From contig ML133495.1 in NCBI GenBank assembly GCA_003864495.1, positions 1,991,231 through 2,055,230 of the forward strand: 64,000 nucleotides of DNA. Direction: 5' to 3'. Positions 37,901-51,700 of the stretch are shown in pieces. The position numbers and the translations under genes were made by a program. Below the pieces are notes generated by a model. It ran no database searches, was not told where the DNA came from, and saw only the letters and a program-made list of their open reading frames with translations. Numbering within the stretch: position 1 is the stretch's first letter; each line of letters begins with the position of its first letter. The stretch is from Nemopilema nomurai. Taxonomy: Eukaryota > Cnidaria > Scyphozoa > Rhizostomeae > Rhizostomatidae.

Positions 37901-40900
37901 CCCTTGCTTATGTGCTGAATCGTGTGGAGTCATATAAGGCCTACCCTTCGTAGAAAAACCTGAACTTTGGCTTCTTTTCATACCACAGATTTGCTCCCCC
38001 ATCGCCTTATTCCACGCCAAAGAAGACGGGCGGCTTATGCCGATTGCGATTCAACTATTCCAGGAGCCCTCTGAAGACAACCCGGTAACAGTTTCTTTCC
38101 GACATCATCTTTTCTACTTTGATAGAATATTGAGCAGTTACTAAAAATGTTCGCTGAGACATTCAAGCTTAAAAGCATTACGTGGATATTTCACCTTCAG
38201 GCTGAATCAACTTTAGAAATTTATTTATCTTTATTTTCAACTTAAAAATGGTGCTTTGCTTTGCTGTTGAAGCCTTGTGATGACTAAAAAGCGTAACACA
38301 CGCACTCTGCGCATGCCTAGTGAGTCAGAAGCGAGCTTCATAGAACTGGGAAAGGCAGAACTGAGATCTGAGCCGAGCCTTGTCTCTGCACCAACTCATC
38401 ATTTGGATATTGCAAATTCTTGTTCCAGATTATTTTCATTAGACTTGAGTGTGATTTCAAGCTCAAAATATAATTGCTTAGTCTTATGCCATCATAAATG
38501 GAGATTAATGTGACCTTTGCAAGAAGCAGCAGAATGCGATATCTGCTTATGACAGAGATTATACTTCAAAGAAGGAAGCTCTGATGGCAAATGGAATATT
38601 TGTTTTGGCCTTTATGCACAAATCCGTAGGCTGCTGGTGGATTACACTAGGTTCTCGCCTACCCACTGGCGAATACGCTTATGGGATCCCCTCCCCTATA
38701 ATCACGCATTGTAGGTCACACAACAACCGATAAGATGCTTTTTTCCAAGATTTGTTGTCACATTAAAGGAACAAAGCTATTCGTGTTTGTATGAGATCAA
38801 AAGTCATTTGAATATCCACAGCCGACTGTAGAGTCTGGGAGCTTATGACACGAACATCATGCCTGCAAAATGATTCTTTTTTCCAATGTTATGCCTTAAG
38901 ATTTTTGTTCATGACACAGCTTCTAATCTCTTGAACAGGGTAGTAACTTGTTTTTAAGTGTAATCACTTATGCTGCAATACGATTTGTTAATGTATCTAG
39001 TAAGCTGGTTTTCTAACAACTTGCCAAACCAGTAAAGCAAAAAGCTTGCTAAAGCGCCGTCTCTGCTTATTTTCAAGCTTGTAGTTTGTAAGTAGGCTTC
39101 ACCTATCTCGCAGTTTTCAAATATTGTCCAGGCTGTGAAAACAATCAAGGATTCACTTCACGTCTAGGCGCGGAAAAATTGAGATGATAATTCAACGTGT
39201 AGCTGTCATCTACCTAAGGAAACCTCACAGTCATTGTAGACGAAGTAATAGATTCCTTCTTTTCTTGATAACTGTAGTCAAGGGTGCAATCAGTGTTCTT
39301 TGTCGCAATACAACTCATAATAAGTCAGTTCTTAACTATCGATTTGTGTAAGTTTTAGTAAAGCAATTATTTATCAAAGTCAGCCATTGTACGATGCATC
39401 CACGTCCTCTGTTTTCTTCTTTCCTTTTATAACCACCTTCATGCATTCTCACCCTCACAGGTGTTTCTGCCAAACGACCCCAAATACACCTGGATGCTAG
39501 CCAAGATGTACTACAATAACGCAGATGCCGCAATGCATCAAGCCTGCACTCATCTTGGTAATCAAAGTCTTTCCATTGCGTCAATACTGCTAAACCTGTG
39601 CTGTTAAACCGACTAAAATGTTGTTTATGCCAGTAACTGAATTATGGATTTCTTCAATTACAAATTCTTCAATCAAGACCTCGCAAACATTGTGTATCAG
39701 TGCCTAAGTACTTCGCTTTTTACTTAAGAATTTAGTTTTGATGCCAGGTTAGTTTTATTCGATGCTTTTTCTGGATGAATTTTGGACGAATTTGGATTAT
39801 AACCAGTTTACAACACAGATTGGCCATAGTTTCATCATTGCTGGGGCTTAACATATTTTTTAACTTGATATTTTGTCCATGTGCTAAACCGACCTCCAAA
39901 TAGTGTTGTTCCCAAGCGAGGATACCGAAGAATGTTTTATAGTGACGTCAAAAGACTGCCTTACATGCCGTTATAGTAGCAGTTTTAATCATCTCTTAAA
40001 CTCTTAAACTGGCCTTTTTGCGATAATATTCTTGCATTGCTGCAGGTTTTACGCACATGATTGGTGAGACAGTCTGCGTTTCGGTCAACCGAGAGCTGTC
40101 GCCATCACATCCGATTTACCGCTTACTTGCGCCTCATTTTCTGTACCTGGTTGCCATTAACAGGTTTGATGCTGAGTTAACCTACCTTTTCTATTGCTGG
40201 CTTGGCATCCCTTGGACAATGCCTTCGTTTCGTAGGCAGCTGTGGACCGCAGGGGCTCCTTGAGTTTCACTGTCTGTCTAAGACAAATACGAAAGTATTA
40301 TGCCCAGTGGAGTATTCCAATTTAAAGGCAAATGCAGCTCTTAGATAGATTCAAATAGCTAGCAAATAATCCACATAATTAATGCTCGCAGCCAGTTGCT
40401 TGAAGAAAGTTTTAAACGATTATTTTCATTAAGCTTCTCTCAGTCAAAAGTCCCAGCACGACCTCGTTGTTCGCTAGAATCTAGAAATATGAAGATGATT
40501 TCTTGTTCTAGAGATTCATGTTTTATTTACCAGTTTTCAAATCTGTCTCATAAAGACGAGAAACCATTACGGCAGAGAAAGGTGGCCTGGGTTGCCACTC
40601 TTGAACCCCTGTGGCGTTCTTTCTTGTAGGATTGCAGCACCCTAAGGGCATTAGCCGTTTGCCTGTTTTTTGACCTGCCAATAAATCGCACCAACCATAT
40701 GACAGCTGTGATCTCTCACATTCTGCTTTTAAACCTTTAAGGCTTAAGATTATGTTATTATAAAACCATTTGCTTTCTCTTAAAGCAGTCGCGCACTTTG
40801 TGCGTCATCCTGTAATAGTGGATTATGCTCCATCGAAAAACAGATCTCTTTAGGTTGACATTTATCTTCTCATGATCTTCCTCTCAAATGAAACAAGATC

Positions 40901-43900
40901 GCCGCTCTATCTATACAAATTTGTTATCAATTTAACAAAAATACTACATAAGTCGCAAAACGAGTGCCTTTTTTGCTCGAACTATCGCAAAAAGGAAGCA
41001 ATAAATTAGAATCCACTCCTTCTAGTATTCGTCAGGGAATTGTGCCTAGCCTACTCATCTGTCATAAACCCTAAATGTTCTCCTTTGCGACCCTTATTAT
41101 GATGGACAACATGATGGATGACCTGACCTACACATTTCTATTGCAGCCTGGCTCTTGAGAAGCTTGTCTCGCCAGGTGGCTGGATCGATGTGACGATGAC
41201 TATGGGAGTCTCTGGTCTCTTTGAAGTCTTACGAAACACGTAAGTGTTCTCCTGGAATAGCGCCTTCCTTCTACTGTCTATGCTAACTGGACAGTCCGAC
41301 TGTAATCAATCAGTGCTCATTAGTCCCAATAAATTGTCTATGGCTGCCATATTTATCCTTAGATATGTGACTCTTTTTGATGTAGATCATAACAGATCCC
41401 AATATTGCTTTTGTGAAAAAATTTCTATTAAACTGGAGTTAAGCACCTGCTATTCCGCGTACAGAATTTCATTTATTGTTGGCATTTCGATTGAGCTACA
41501 AATTGTAATTAGTTCTTATCCGAAACGATTAATACAATTAAGAGGTAAATGTATTAGGAAATGTTGTTACGAAACGGAATACAAATGGACGTCGAAACTT
41601 GCTGAGTATGCTTGTCAGCATGCAGAAAAGAGCTGACTTGATGAATGCCAATGGGAATTCTCAGTCTATCCGGAGTATGATGTAAGCAAAATCCTGTTGA
41701 CTTTATGCCCAAAAAGGGTTTTAAGGTCAGCCTGAGTTAGCAAGGGTCTGGTATACTAAAGGGGTTGAAATTGACTAAAACTATGCTAATGATTAAACAC
41801 CTTTTAGATGGAGAGAATGGGAACTTAATAGTGAAGGCGATTTGCCAAGTGATCTGAAGGCTAGAGGGGTAAGTTTCCCTAATGTTGAACTCGATGGTTC
41901 AGCTAAAGGGTCTCACATTATATATTGAAGATGGGAGAGTTTTGAATTCAACTCAAATATTTAACTTCAACCTTCGATTTTATTAGTTAGTTTATTAACG
42001 GCAGGCTTAAAACGATCGACAGATGGGTGATGCTGGAATTGAATACCATTTCTTTCATTCTAATCAATGGACTATACAAAGCTGCTATGGTCAGATCCTA
42101 ATGCAGATCCTTGTACTTTCGAATTCTAATAGTTTAAATCTATCCGCGTCAGCATTAGTCTAGCCACGATTTAAGCTATGCATTGCATTCTTCTTCATTT
42201 TGCTTATAAATCAATTTTACCATCAATGTTTAATGATATTTCAAGTTGACATATCAGCTACAATGAAGCTATTTCTTTTTATAGCGATCTGAAAGTTACC
42301 TTTTTGCAATGACTTTGCAAGATCGTGAATATTTGCTTTTCTAGGTCGATGACGTTGACGCCTTGGTAGATTACCCTTATCGGGACGACGCCATTCTCAT
42401 TCACACAGCCATTCACAGCTACGTAAAAGAAGTCATCACCTTCTACTACCGTGGGTACACTTTCAGGACATTGCTTACAAGCTTCCAGCTTTAGTTCACT
42501 GGGCCTCTATGGAGGACATTTTCCTAAAACTATCTTGTTTATCCTGTTTCCACCACAGTCATTTTTATGTATCTCTGGATTGTCGCGTGTTTACCTTTAG
42601 TAAGAGTTTCAGATTTGAATATTTAGGATTTACTATAAGAGTCTCCAGGCTGAAGTTTAAGATGCTGAATAGTTTGCTTCTCAAGTTGAGACAGCAGCAG
42701 GCTCTGTATTTATCAAAGTGCCATTTTAATCTTTTTCCAATTCTAATTTAAGTTACGTTATGATAAATCTTTGGTCAAAGAATGACATGTTGAATGTCAG
42801 AAAACTAATGTTATGTAATTGATTTACACACTTGATTATGAAATCTTCGTTTTAAAAAATAATCAAATCCTATATTATAGCGAGGGACGACATGCTTATC
42901 ACTGACTACGAACTCCAGTCATGGGGAAAGTGTTTGGTTGACAAAGAAAAAGGCTGCTGTATTAAGGTATTGCTTGTACACCATTCGTGGCTTCAGTCTT
43001 TCATTGTAAGCAATTTAGCTTACTTCCTTTGTTGACGAGATGACGAGGTGATTTTTGTTGAATTTTTGGTGGAAAATCGTTTCATCCTCTCTGACAAAAT
43101 GTAAACGATTCTCAGACAGTGTCTAAAGCGTTTCACCGCTATCAGCCAAGATGACAATTTATAAAAAGATGATGTTTGGTCAGAGCGAACTACGCCCGAT
43201 TGCAGTTGAAAACTGGGGGCAGTGCCTGCTTCGCGTTTACCCAAGAAATGCTGTCTGTTGTTGCTTTAAACTTTGCAACAGCCTTGCATTGTTCGCTTGT
43301 AGCTAGCGAGAATTTAGACGGAGATCATCATGTGACGATGAAACTGTAAGGCGTTCCATGAAGTCATCTTAAAAAGCCACATTTCAGAGCTCAATTTCCG
43401 TTGTCAAGATACCAGAAATTCCAGCAGCCCAGCAAGTTTTATAGGAATATAAATAAAGCTCTGTTTTGTTAAAGTTCGATTCTTATCAAACCACAGTATC
43501 CCCGTAGTGAGAGATGCAGTTTTTATTGAGACATGCTCCATTGTGTTTCAATACGGCAAAAACATTTAATTTTTTTAAAGATTCAATTATCATATCTAGT
43601 TTATGAAGGGCTAAATTGCAACAATGACGATGTACAGTTTTGTTCGCTGTTATACGCAAAATTTGATGCTGGGGCATGTATTTGCTCCTTTTTACCTTCT
43701 ATCAAAGGTGACATTTCTATTTGGTTAAAGTCATCTACGAAGGAATGTAGCTACGGTGTTATTCCGTACCGGTTTAATTTTATGCTGTGATTCAATTTCA
43801 AGGGAGTTCCTGGCGATGGAAAGTTTGAGAACAAGGATGACCTTATCCAAATTTTGACGTCACTCATATTTCTGAGCAGCGTGGGGCATGCGTCTGCCAA

Positions 43901-45976
43901 TTTCAACCAGTACGACGAATATGCTTTTCCCCCAAATTATCCCGCAATTCTGCGTGGAAAGATTCCCCGAACAAAGGTGACTTTCATTCCATTTCCAGAT
44001 TGTTTATTGTTGAAAGTTTCAAAACTAATGTTATTTTGTTGAATTTTTTCTTTAAATCTGGGCTGTAAACTTGTGCTGACATTTCCTTTTTAAACAAAGA
44101 GTTTTCGAGATAGAGCAATGTGTAGGATAATTACACCAATACTGCATCTGCTGCTTTCTAGGCATCTGTTTGCTACTTAAGACGATTTTGAATTCAGGCT
44201 GCAAGATTGTATGCAATAGTGGTGTCATCTTTTCTGTAAGCAGGAAGAGCCTAGGGGATCTTATGAAAAACCCAGGCTGTTGCTTTTTAATGTTGATGGG
44301 GAGAAGGGGGGGGGGGGGGGGTAAATGATCACGTCAGACTCTGCATTGGAAATATCAAATATGACTGTAGAATAATCATTCAACTATTGAGTATCAATTT
44401 GTTCATTTCAAAAAGGCACCCCTTACCGAAAAGGACATTATTGCCCATTTGCCGAGCAAGGACACTACCTTGAGCATAATGGTTGTCACAAAGATATTGA
44501 GTGACAGAGGAACAAATGGCCTTGGTGACTTCGAGGTCGAGTATTTGTACGAACCAGAAGCAGTTGCCGCCGTTGAAAGGTACAAAACATTCTCGAGCTT
44601 TTTTTGTTGTTCTCCAAACTTGAAAGCGTCGCCACTTGCACCGTATATTACATAGTCTGTTCTCTCTGCAGTACAAACCGAGCTGGGAATCGCCAATTAC
44701 TTTTTATTGTTTATGAGTTTAAATTTTAACCGAATTATTCCTCTTGATCTTTTCTTTTGTCACTGCGGGCGTCATAATCTATTTGTGAGAACAAGGCAGT
44801 CAGTTATAAACTACCTTTGCGACAGAACGACTTGTAACTATAGTTACAACTAGAGTCCAAAATGAAATTTTCAATATTGATTTTATTATTACTTCACATG
44901 ATTTTATAGAACTTCTCTCTGCACTTTTAGTGGACTAATTCGTGTAGAAAAGCTATAATTTCATTACTTAGATTGTGCATGAGGATTCTGAAACACTTTA
45001 TGGACATGCTCGCTGTCTATTTAATATGTTCACACATCTGCTCACCCACACCATTCGACGCTCGTTAAAAGACATAAGAATTTATGAAACTTCGTCATAT
45101 TTCTTCCCAACTTGCATTTACCTTTAAAAGGATTTAAAGACTTTATCAACCCATATATTCTAGAGTGCTTTGTCTGACTTCCATGTCTTGCTGCATAATC
45201 CACATTAATTAATTTCTTCAATACGTGCGCCCTATTTCTTAAGCAGCATATTCTCCTAGGGTCCTTACCATTTGAAATGCTTTTTCGTACAATTTGAGTA
45301 TTCGTCGGGTTACCATTAAAAAAATCAGGCTTTTTGCTTTGAGGGCTGCCTATTGATGTCGCCGCTGCTCAGACTTTTATGCTTCGGAACGATTGTAAAA
45401 TCAAATAATACATTTGTGAGCAATGTTGCTTTTATATTTAATTGCTAATCACAAAATAATTTGTGCCATATAGATTAATCTTTTTATCAGGTTATGAATG
45501 GTCATCAATTCTTCTTAATATCGAGTTTCCAGTTTCTGTTCGCCTGTTTGAATCTATTTTTCGTCATACCATTTGCTGATGTTTGTGTATGTTGTCAAAG
45601 TCCAAAATGTTATCTTGCTTCAAGAAGTGATTTATTTAGTTGCAAGCGTCAGCAGCCTGTGTAGTAATTATCACCTCATCAAGGGCCATCATTTGTATTT
45701 AAAAGATATCATAATGGCATTAATACTGTGGCGAATAAAAAGAAACACTAAAAAACTTGTTGAGATTCAGTACTTTAGGATATTATTGAGATTCAGTGTT
45801 TCTTCTCCAATTCTCAGTTTGCGTTCATTCTCACTGGTTTTTTGGCATTTCTAATACCTAGATTTCGCGAAGAGCTCAAGAAGATCAGTTTGATAATCGC
45901 TGAACGCAACAAGACACGAACTGTTCCATACCCTTACTTGGATCCAAAAGAAGTGCCAAATGCCATCAGCATATAA
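31943..45976 (+). CDS. PLAT-domain lipoxygenase, complete, 687 aa
   Basis: Non-heme iron dioxygenase that inserts O2 into polyunsaturated fatty acids. Exons: 31943-32494, 35630-35674, 36578-36703, 36999-37096, 37305-37437, 37989-38084, 39461-39557, 40046-40163, 41147-41239, 41808-41868, 42345-42450, 42881-42966, 43803-43976, 44416-44579, 45862-45976; all phases agree. The start is fixed by an in-frame TAG 12 nt upstream. Residues 11-120 form the PLAT/C2-like membrane-binding domain ([17 protein letters not shown]); the rest is catalytic. Iron ligands are His376 and His381 (MHQACTH), His566 and Asn570 ([11 protein letters not shown]), and the C-terminal Ile687 (NAISI, stop). The stereocontrol residue is Ala419 (LVAIN). 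No allene-oxide-synthase (catalase-like) domain precedes it, unlike the coral fusion enzyme. The product regiochemistry cannot be read from sequence. Confidence 0.96.
34624..34719. mobile_element. Pogo/Tigger-like MITE of about 96 bp
   Basis: The ends are CAGTAAAGTCT and, in inverted orientation, CAGTAAAATCT, extending imperfectly to about 25 bp. CAGTRAAATCT-type ends followed by TTCGAAT motifs recall pogo/Tigger elements. It lies in lipoxygenase intron 1. The flanks only partly match a TA target duplication. Confidence 0.45.
44306..44321. repeat. Homopolymer G tract
   Basis: Sixteen consecutive G in the lipoxygenase intron between 43976 and 44416. It may also be a site of assembly or sequencing length error. 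Confidence 0.9.
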
Positions 45977-46228
45977 AATTGCCCCAATTTTCTGCCTGTA
46001 CAGAGATCAAAGATCGTCCAGGAAGCAGTTATTAAAGAATGAAATAGCACGCTAGTCTGTGTGTATTTGCTCTACCATAGGCCATTGCTATTTTTGCTGT
46101 TAAACGGTATAGACTCTCTTTATTTTGTGTGTAAATCGTGAGTTTGTGTTGGTTGCCAGAGTAAGAAAGTGGTCATATAAACGATCTATTTTTTATACTT
46201 TTAAAGAATCAGGTTCAATGACATTGAA

Positions 46229-46234
46229 AATAAA
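46229..46234 (+). promoter_or_regulatory. Polyadenylation signal for the lipoxygenase mRNA
   Basis: AATAAA about 250 nt after the lipoxygenase stop codon at 45976, on the same strand. The position and exact hexamer make it the likely 3' end signal. Confidence 0.6.
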
Positions 46235-46259
46235 GATTTAGATCTGAAGCTTCATCTTT

Positions 46260-48750
46260 ATAAGTACTGTACATTGCAGGGGTAGGGAGAAGGGATTGAG
46301 GCTGATGGTATGAGGTGATATGAGGTTACAGTCACTGCTTTGTGAGGTTAATCACAAAGATGCATAAAAGGTGCATGTATCTTGCTACTTGTCAAAGCAA
46401 ATCAAAAGGTCATCCATTTCGGAGCACCCTTATCAAGCATTATCCAGTCTGAAGGTTCCCAAAGATGAGCAGAAAAGCTTTTGTTTCTAGAGAGCTTAGA
46501 ATGCCTATACTTCGTCTCTTTCCGATGATTGAATGTCACATTTGTGGTATAAGCCAAATTTTATTCAATTGCAATCCACATAAATGTTACAATGGGACTT
46601 GTAACAGAGTCGAGGTTCCTTAAAAATAAAAATCAAGGTAACCAAAATCCAATTTACATATGTTCACACAGCCGTTGATAGATCACCATACCCTTCAATC
46701 AATGACTTCTGTGCTTTCCTTTAGTAGTCTGGACCCCTTCGATCGTAGATTTATATTTATGTAGAAATATGTTTGTTAAACCTGGAACTAAGCAGATTGT
46801 AGTTGTTTCATGAGCGTTTCAATCTTCACAACTTTATTGCACCTTTCAACATTACATTTAAACGTTACGTTTTAAAATATATTTGAAAGCCAGTAGCGTT
46901 AAACTATTTTTGCAGCTGTTCATTGATAACATCATTACGAGTTTACGGGATAAAATAGCTAATATTAACAACAAAGTTTATTTATTAAATTGCAGTAGTT
47001 TCTGGTGGATGTAGAATTGTACAGTTTTTGTTGTCCTGTTGATCTTTTTATTTCGATTCTAAAAGAGCAGCGATGACGAGCTCAAACTCTCCTGCATGCA
47101 TTCTATTTTCTGAGGAAGTCTATTTAGGCTCACCATTCTTCAATTTTAGGTGGAGATTTGTTAGAGGGGCTAAGGGAATGACAAATGTTAGAAGGATGTT
47201 TTTAAATCTGGTGACCTAAAAGCTCAGCGGTGACCAACATTGCCCTAAATTGCTGCATACGTTTACACAATAACAGCGGTCTATTGTAAATATTAAAGGA
47301 CAAGCAATCAAAAGTTCTCATTTATTAGATGGCCGTGTTCTTGCTTACGCTGTGAAGCTGGGCAAATTCGCGATCTTTTCGCTGTGCGAATGCTGTCAGG
47401 GTATGTTTAAGCAGAACGTAATGACCACCCAATGATCGTATTTATGACTTTCAACCAAGCTAAGAATGCATTTTAAGGGAATTGCTCGAGAACTCTCTAA
47501 TTAATATTACGCTGAATATAATCTAAAAGGATTTTCTTTCTGACCTAGACAAAATATTTGAATTTCAGCGTGTGAGGCAGGTGCAAAGGACGGATTCTTG
47601 TAGAGGAGAAAGCTTGTTTTTCAAAAGCGCTCCTCACGAAACGCACGCCTCTTTAAAGTTGATTGTTTTGTTTTCTATCGTCTCATTTAATTTCAATCAG
47701 CTTTCTACAACCCGCTCTAACGAATTTTTGGCTACGCTGGTGTTACGCCGGTGTCCAGTCCCCTGGAGGCACACATTTCAGAAAACACCTGTATCATGCG
47801 TTGAATCGAGAACGTCCTATGTTTTATCACATGTCATTCTCACAACTTCAAACAAACATTTTGCATCTCAAAGACAATCGTAGGCTTACTGCTTCTTACG
47901 TAGCTTATGGATTACCAGCAAACGTTATCAAAGCTCTTTTTGGTATCATCTATCAGCAAACGCTAGAAAAACCTCCACTGCCCCTTGAGGCCTTTCAGCA
48001 GAACGAGGGCCACCGAGAAATCGTATTTGCTTGTAGAGGTTTTGGTAGATTTTGACGTTCTTGACTTATGTAACCACGATGAGTCGCGAAAGTTGGACAT
48101 ATTTGAAGGGAGTGTGGTTTGGCCGCAAGGCCAACAGTGCAGCTTGTGCAGAACTCTCCAAAACAACGTCCTAATTGATCCTTATTGATGGAAACGGTTT
48201 TTCTGTGCCACGCGAAACCAAGGCAATCTCCACCTCGTTTTGTTCTATTGTTCGCTTTGTTCTAATTAAAGACGCTAGCCACATCTCAGCAATAAAACTC
48301 TGCACATAGCTACACAGCATTTCTAGCCGAAAAAAGAAAACTCGTTTCACCGAAAAAAAACTATAAATACTTGGTACTTTGATTTTATGAGGAACAAGCG
48401 AACCGGTCACAGTTAAGGTGGAGTACGGTGAGGACTTTAATTAGCTTTACAGTCGAAAGCTAAATGGTGTTTGTGTTAAGCTTTCTAATTAAGACAGTGA
48501 GCGTCATGGCACCTCTGATTTCTAGTGTCTGCTGCAGGTGTAACTCTGCTCATATCAAAGATCTCTGGTGTGTTTTGGGTTAAAAAGCCATTTCTCTCAC
48601 TGCATATATTAAATATGAATTAAGTTCTTTCATCTGAAATTATGCACCCAGGTGGCACCTATTGGACGCACATGAGCACATAGTTGCATTTCGCGTACAA
48701 ACGAGGACGGAGCACGCTAAGCTGACAGTGCCTTGGAAGAGAAGCCCAAC
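46260..48750. other. Spacer between lipoxygenase and LamG/ShK gene
   Basis: AT-rich DNA with no recognised gene except the overlapping ORFs at 47572-48188 (separate entry). The last few hundred bases should contain the promoter and 5'UTR of the LamG/ShK gene; no clear core promoter element was identified. Confidence 0.5.
47572..48188 (+). other. Overlapping ORFs of unknown nature, possible gene remnant
   Basis: Two plus-strand frames are open over most of this span: 47663-48055 (130 codons, with NRRLTASYVAYGLPANVIKA) and 47985-48188 (67 codons, with LVDFDVLDLCNHDESRKLDI and CSLCRTLQNN). The second continues where the first stops, which would fit a frameshifted or spliced coding remnant. The antisense frame is also open in part. 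I recognise no domain, and it could be a decayed transposon or host gene. Confidence 0.25.
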
Positions 48751-51700
48751 ATGGAGGCAACGTCTGCCTCAAGGGCCATGATAGTGATCTCTTGCTTGTT
48801 TGTATTGGTTAGAACAACTCTATGCTTTGGTGGTAAGTAAAAGGTCTATATATCTCTCTCTAATTCCGCCGAATCCAAACTCGGCAATTGAGCGTTAGCC
48901 TAGTTATTGCGTGTTTTCAAAGGGAAATTGTTTGTTTTCTGAGATCAAAGACCAGAAAACGATTGGTATAAGTGGCTGCGACAGCAATAAAATGTCAGGA
49001 ATTCAGATGGAAGCACAATGACAAAGACTCGGTTTGAAAATACTAATAAGCACAAGATCTTTAAGCAAGTTTAAATTTATAGTTATTGCAATTGAAGCAA
49101 TTATTTCCAAACTGCTTCTGTCGGTCTTGCCATCAGCCAAAGTTGTCTGATATCAGAATGAGTTTCTCCGAAATCTCTGTAACTAATCATCTGAACGCAT
49201 GCAAACATGATGCCAAAGAATGCGCATACAATTGTCACGTAATTCTTGATGACGGATTATATTATTTGGTGCTAATGTGTTAAAGGATTTTGGCGTGAAT
49301 TAGGAGTCTGAATTCTTCATGGAGTCGGAGGAGAAAAGCATCGCTTATGCATCTCCGCTGCTCTTTGATCTACACTATTTAAGGACGCAGCACCACGAAA
49401 AGGCAGAGGCATGGTTTTTACATAATAAGACTTTCAACTTAGAGAAAAACCAATGTGCGAAGTTCTGCGAAATAACAAGGGCGAGGTGGTTGCCTTCACT
49501 TTGCCTGCATCACGAGACCATCAAATTCACAATGCATGCATCATTGTAAATTCCCGCAATTGACGCTGTAATGGATGGACCGGGAACCAGGAGCCAGAAT
49601 CTCAAGAATACGGTAGACATAGGCAGATACCAGTTTTATGCAATCATACATAACACAGGTTTATGCAATCATTCATGTCACATTAGTTCTGGTGTTGATA
49701 GAAAACTTGGTGAAGGATAAAGATCAACAGGAACTATTACTTTCTTAATTTTCTGTGAAGTGAAACTTTCACAACACCACTCGTGAAATTCATTAGCTAC
49801 TGATTACAACATTTGAGACTATCCTTTGTTATTGTTGACATTCGAGATGTGACGTCATGAGCTAAATTTCATAAAGAAGTTAGTGGTGTAATTCCGATGT
49901 GCTTCATTCTTCTCTGTATATAAAATATAGTGTATAACATATACGTATAAACTACGCGACTCGGCGAACCTCAATCAAGATTCAATAGTTATCAAAGCAA
50001 CGTAAATGCCATATCCTGGGTAATCAGACAGTGTATTCTATTCGTGAACTTTATTGTACAGGTGCCAAATGCAGCCTACTTCCCGTTCATCTTGTAATTA
50101 GCACCGCAAATATATGCATGTTCCTTTGCGCATTGAGCACTGGAAAAGTCCGACGAATTCATGTGAATAGAGGAGTATATAAAAAAATGCTCCAAAATCA
50201 AAGCCTTCATGTTCTGTAAACAAATACAAAAGCTACACCAATTTGCGCAAAGCAGGACCGGAAAAAAATTAAGAAGACGCTTATTCGCCTTAAGTTGCAA
50301 ATTAGCAATTTTCACCTGGAGCTTAATCTTAAGATTTTACAATAAATATAATCTAATAAGGCTAGAAATGCGAGGGCAGGAAGAACATTTGTGCTGTTAA
50401 GTGAAATGAAATGACTTGAAATGAGCAGCACATTATGAAGATGTTTTCTGGAGTGAAATGAGCCATGAACATCACCTTATGCTTTTATTGAAGCACTTAA
50501 ATAGTGCTTAATTCATCTTTCCGCATAGGTTTAGGTGCTTTTTGAACAAAAAACTTAGTAGCAAGTGATGAAGGGTAAAACGTGTCATACATATTGTCAA
50601 TAGTATTCCACATCTTTCAATCTCTCAGGTAGTATACTACTTTTACCTGCGTAAGTATACTGATCTGTCCGGACCGATCTATAAGACACTTTGAAGGCAG
50701 AAAATACAGTCAATTATCTATGTTCAAATCTAGCTAGGTATTTTAAACAAGCGAAAATTTAGTTGTTTGTTCGACGTCGTTTATAGTTTTGCGCTTCCTA
50801 TACTTGAATAGAACGACTTTCTAACTAGACATGTTCGCTAGAAGACACAGAGCCTCTCTGAGGACATATATGACATCTTAGCACATTCATAATAATGATG
50901 AGATTACTGGTCATTAGATCTTCATCTTGCTTTGTCCATAGTATTTTTTTATACCAAAGCCTGCGAAAATGTGATTTGACAATGGCCTTTCTTCTTTATG
51001 TTACTCCTTATATTTTCCTTTCGATATTTGTGCATTCTTCGGTGTACCTTCAGTGTACTAAAAATAAAGCTATATAGTGCATAGTAAGGCAGGATGGAGA
51101 AAACGAAATCCTACTTGCTAAAGACAGTTCCACTGCCAGCATGCCAGCAAGACGTTTTCTCGAAGCTTTAGTGACCACCGGTATTGGGGCACGCTGGAGG
51201 CATATGATGAGACAATTGGCTCGAATCACTTGAACATTGAATCGATGAAACATAACAGTAACCACATGATCACCCGTAGATAAAAGAAACGAAGCATAGG
51301 AAGAGAATCAATGTCAATCATTTTGAATCACTAACTATCAGTCTAGTGATTGATTTGCTTGCTACAGGTGGGAAACAAGAACTGCTTCTAAGCAACCAAG
51401 ACATTTCTTTGCTAGAGAATTTTGACCTGCATGATCTATTTGCATTCCTTTAATCATGGCCGCAAACCCAAAAACTGAAACGGTTTGGCACCGTGCGTGG
51501 CTAATAAAATTATTTTGAGAGATGCCATCGTAAGCTCGGGCATGTGAAATGGTCTTTCACCACCAAAACAACTGGGAATACTCTTAACAGCAAGAGGGTA
51601 ACAGGCCATCGTAGATGGAGCAGGTTGGCCGTCTGATACTTGAAATAATACAGCAGGTGCTATAAGAGGAAACAGCAGAGCCTCGTTCACAATGAGCCTC

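Noticed and set aside
31943..45976. Allene oxide synthase-lipoxygenase fusion, as known in corals
   Set aside because: The PLAT domain begins within 15 residues of a well-supported start and no catalase-like domain lies upstream, so this is a stand-alone lipoxygenase.
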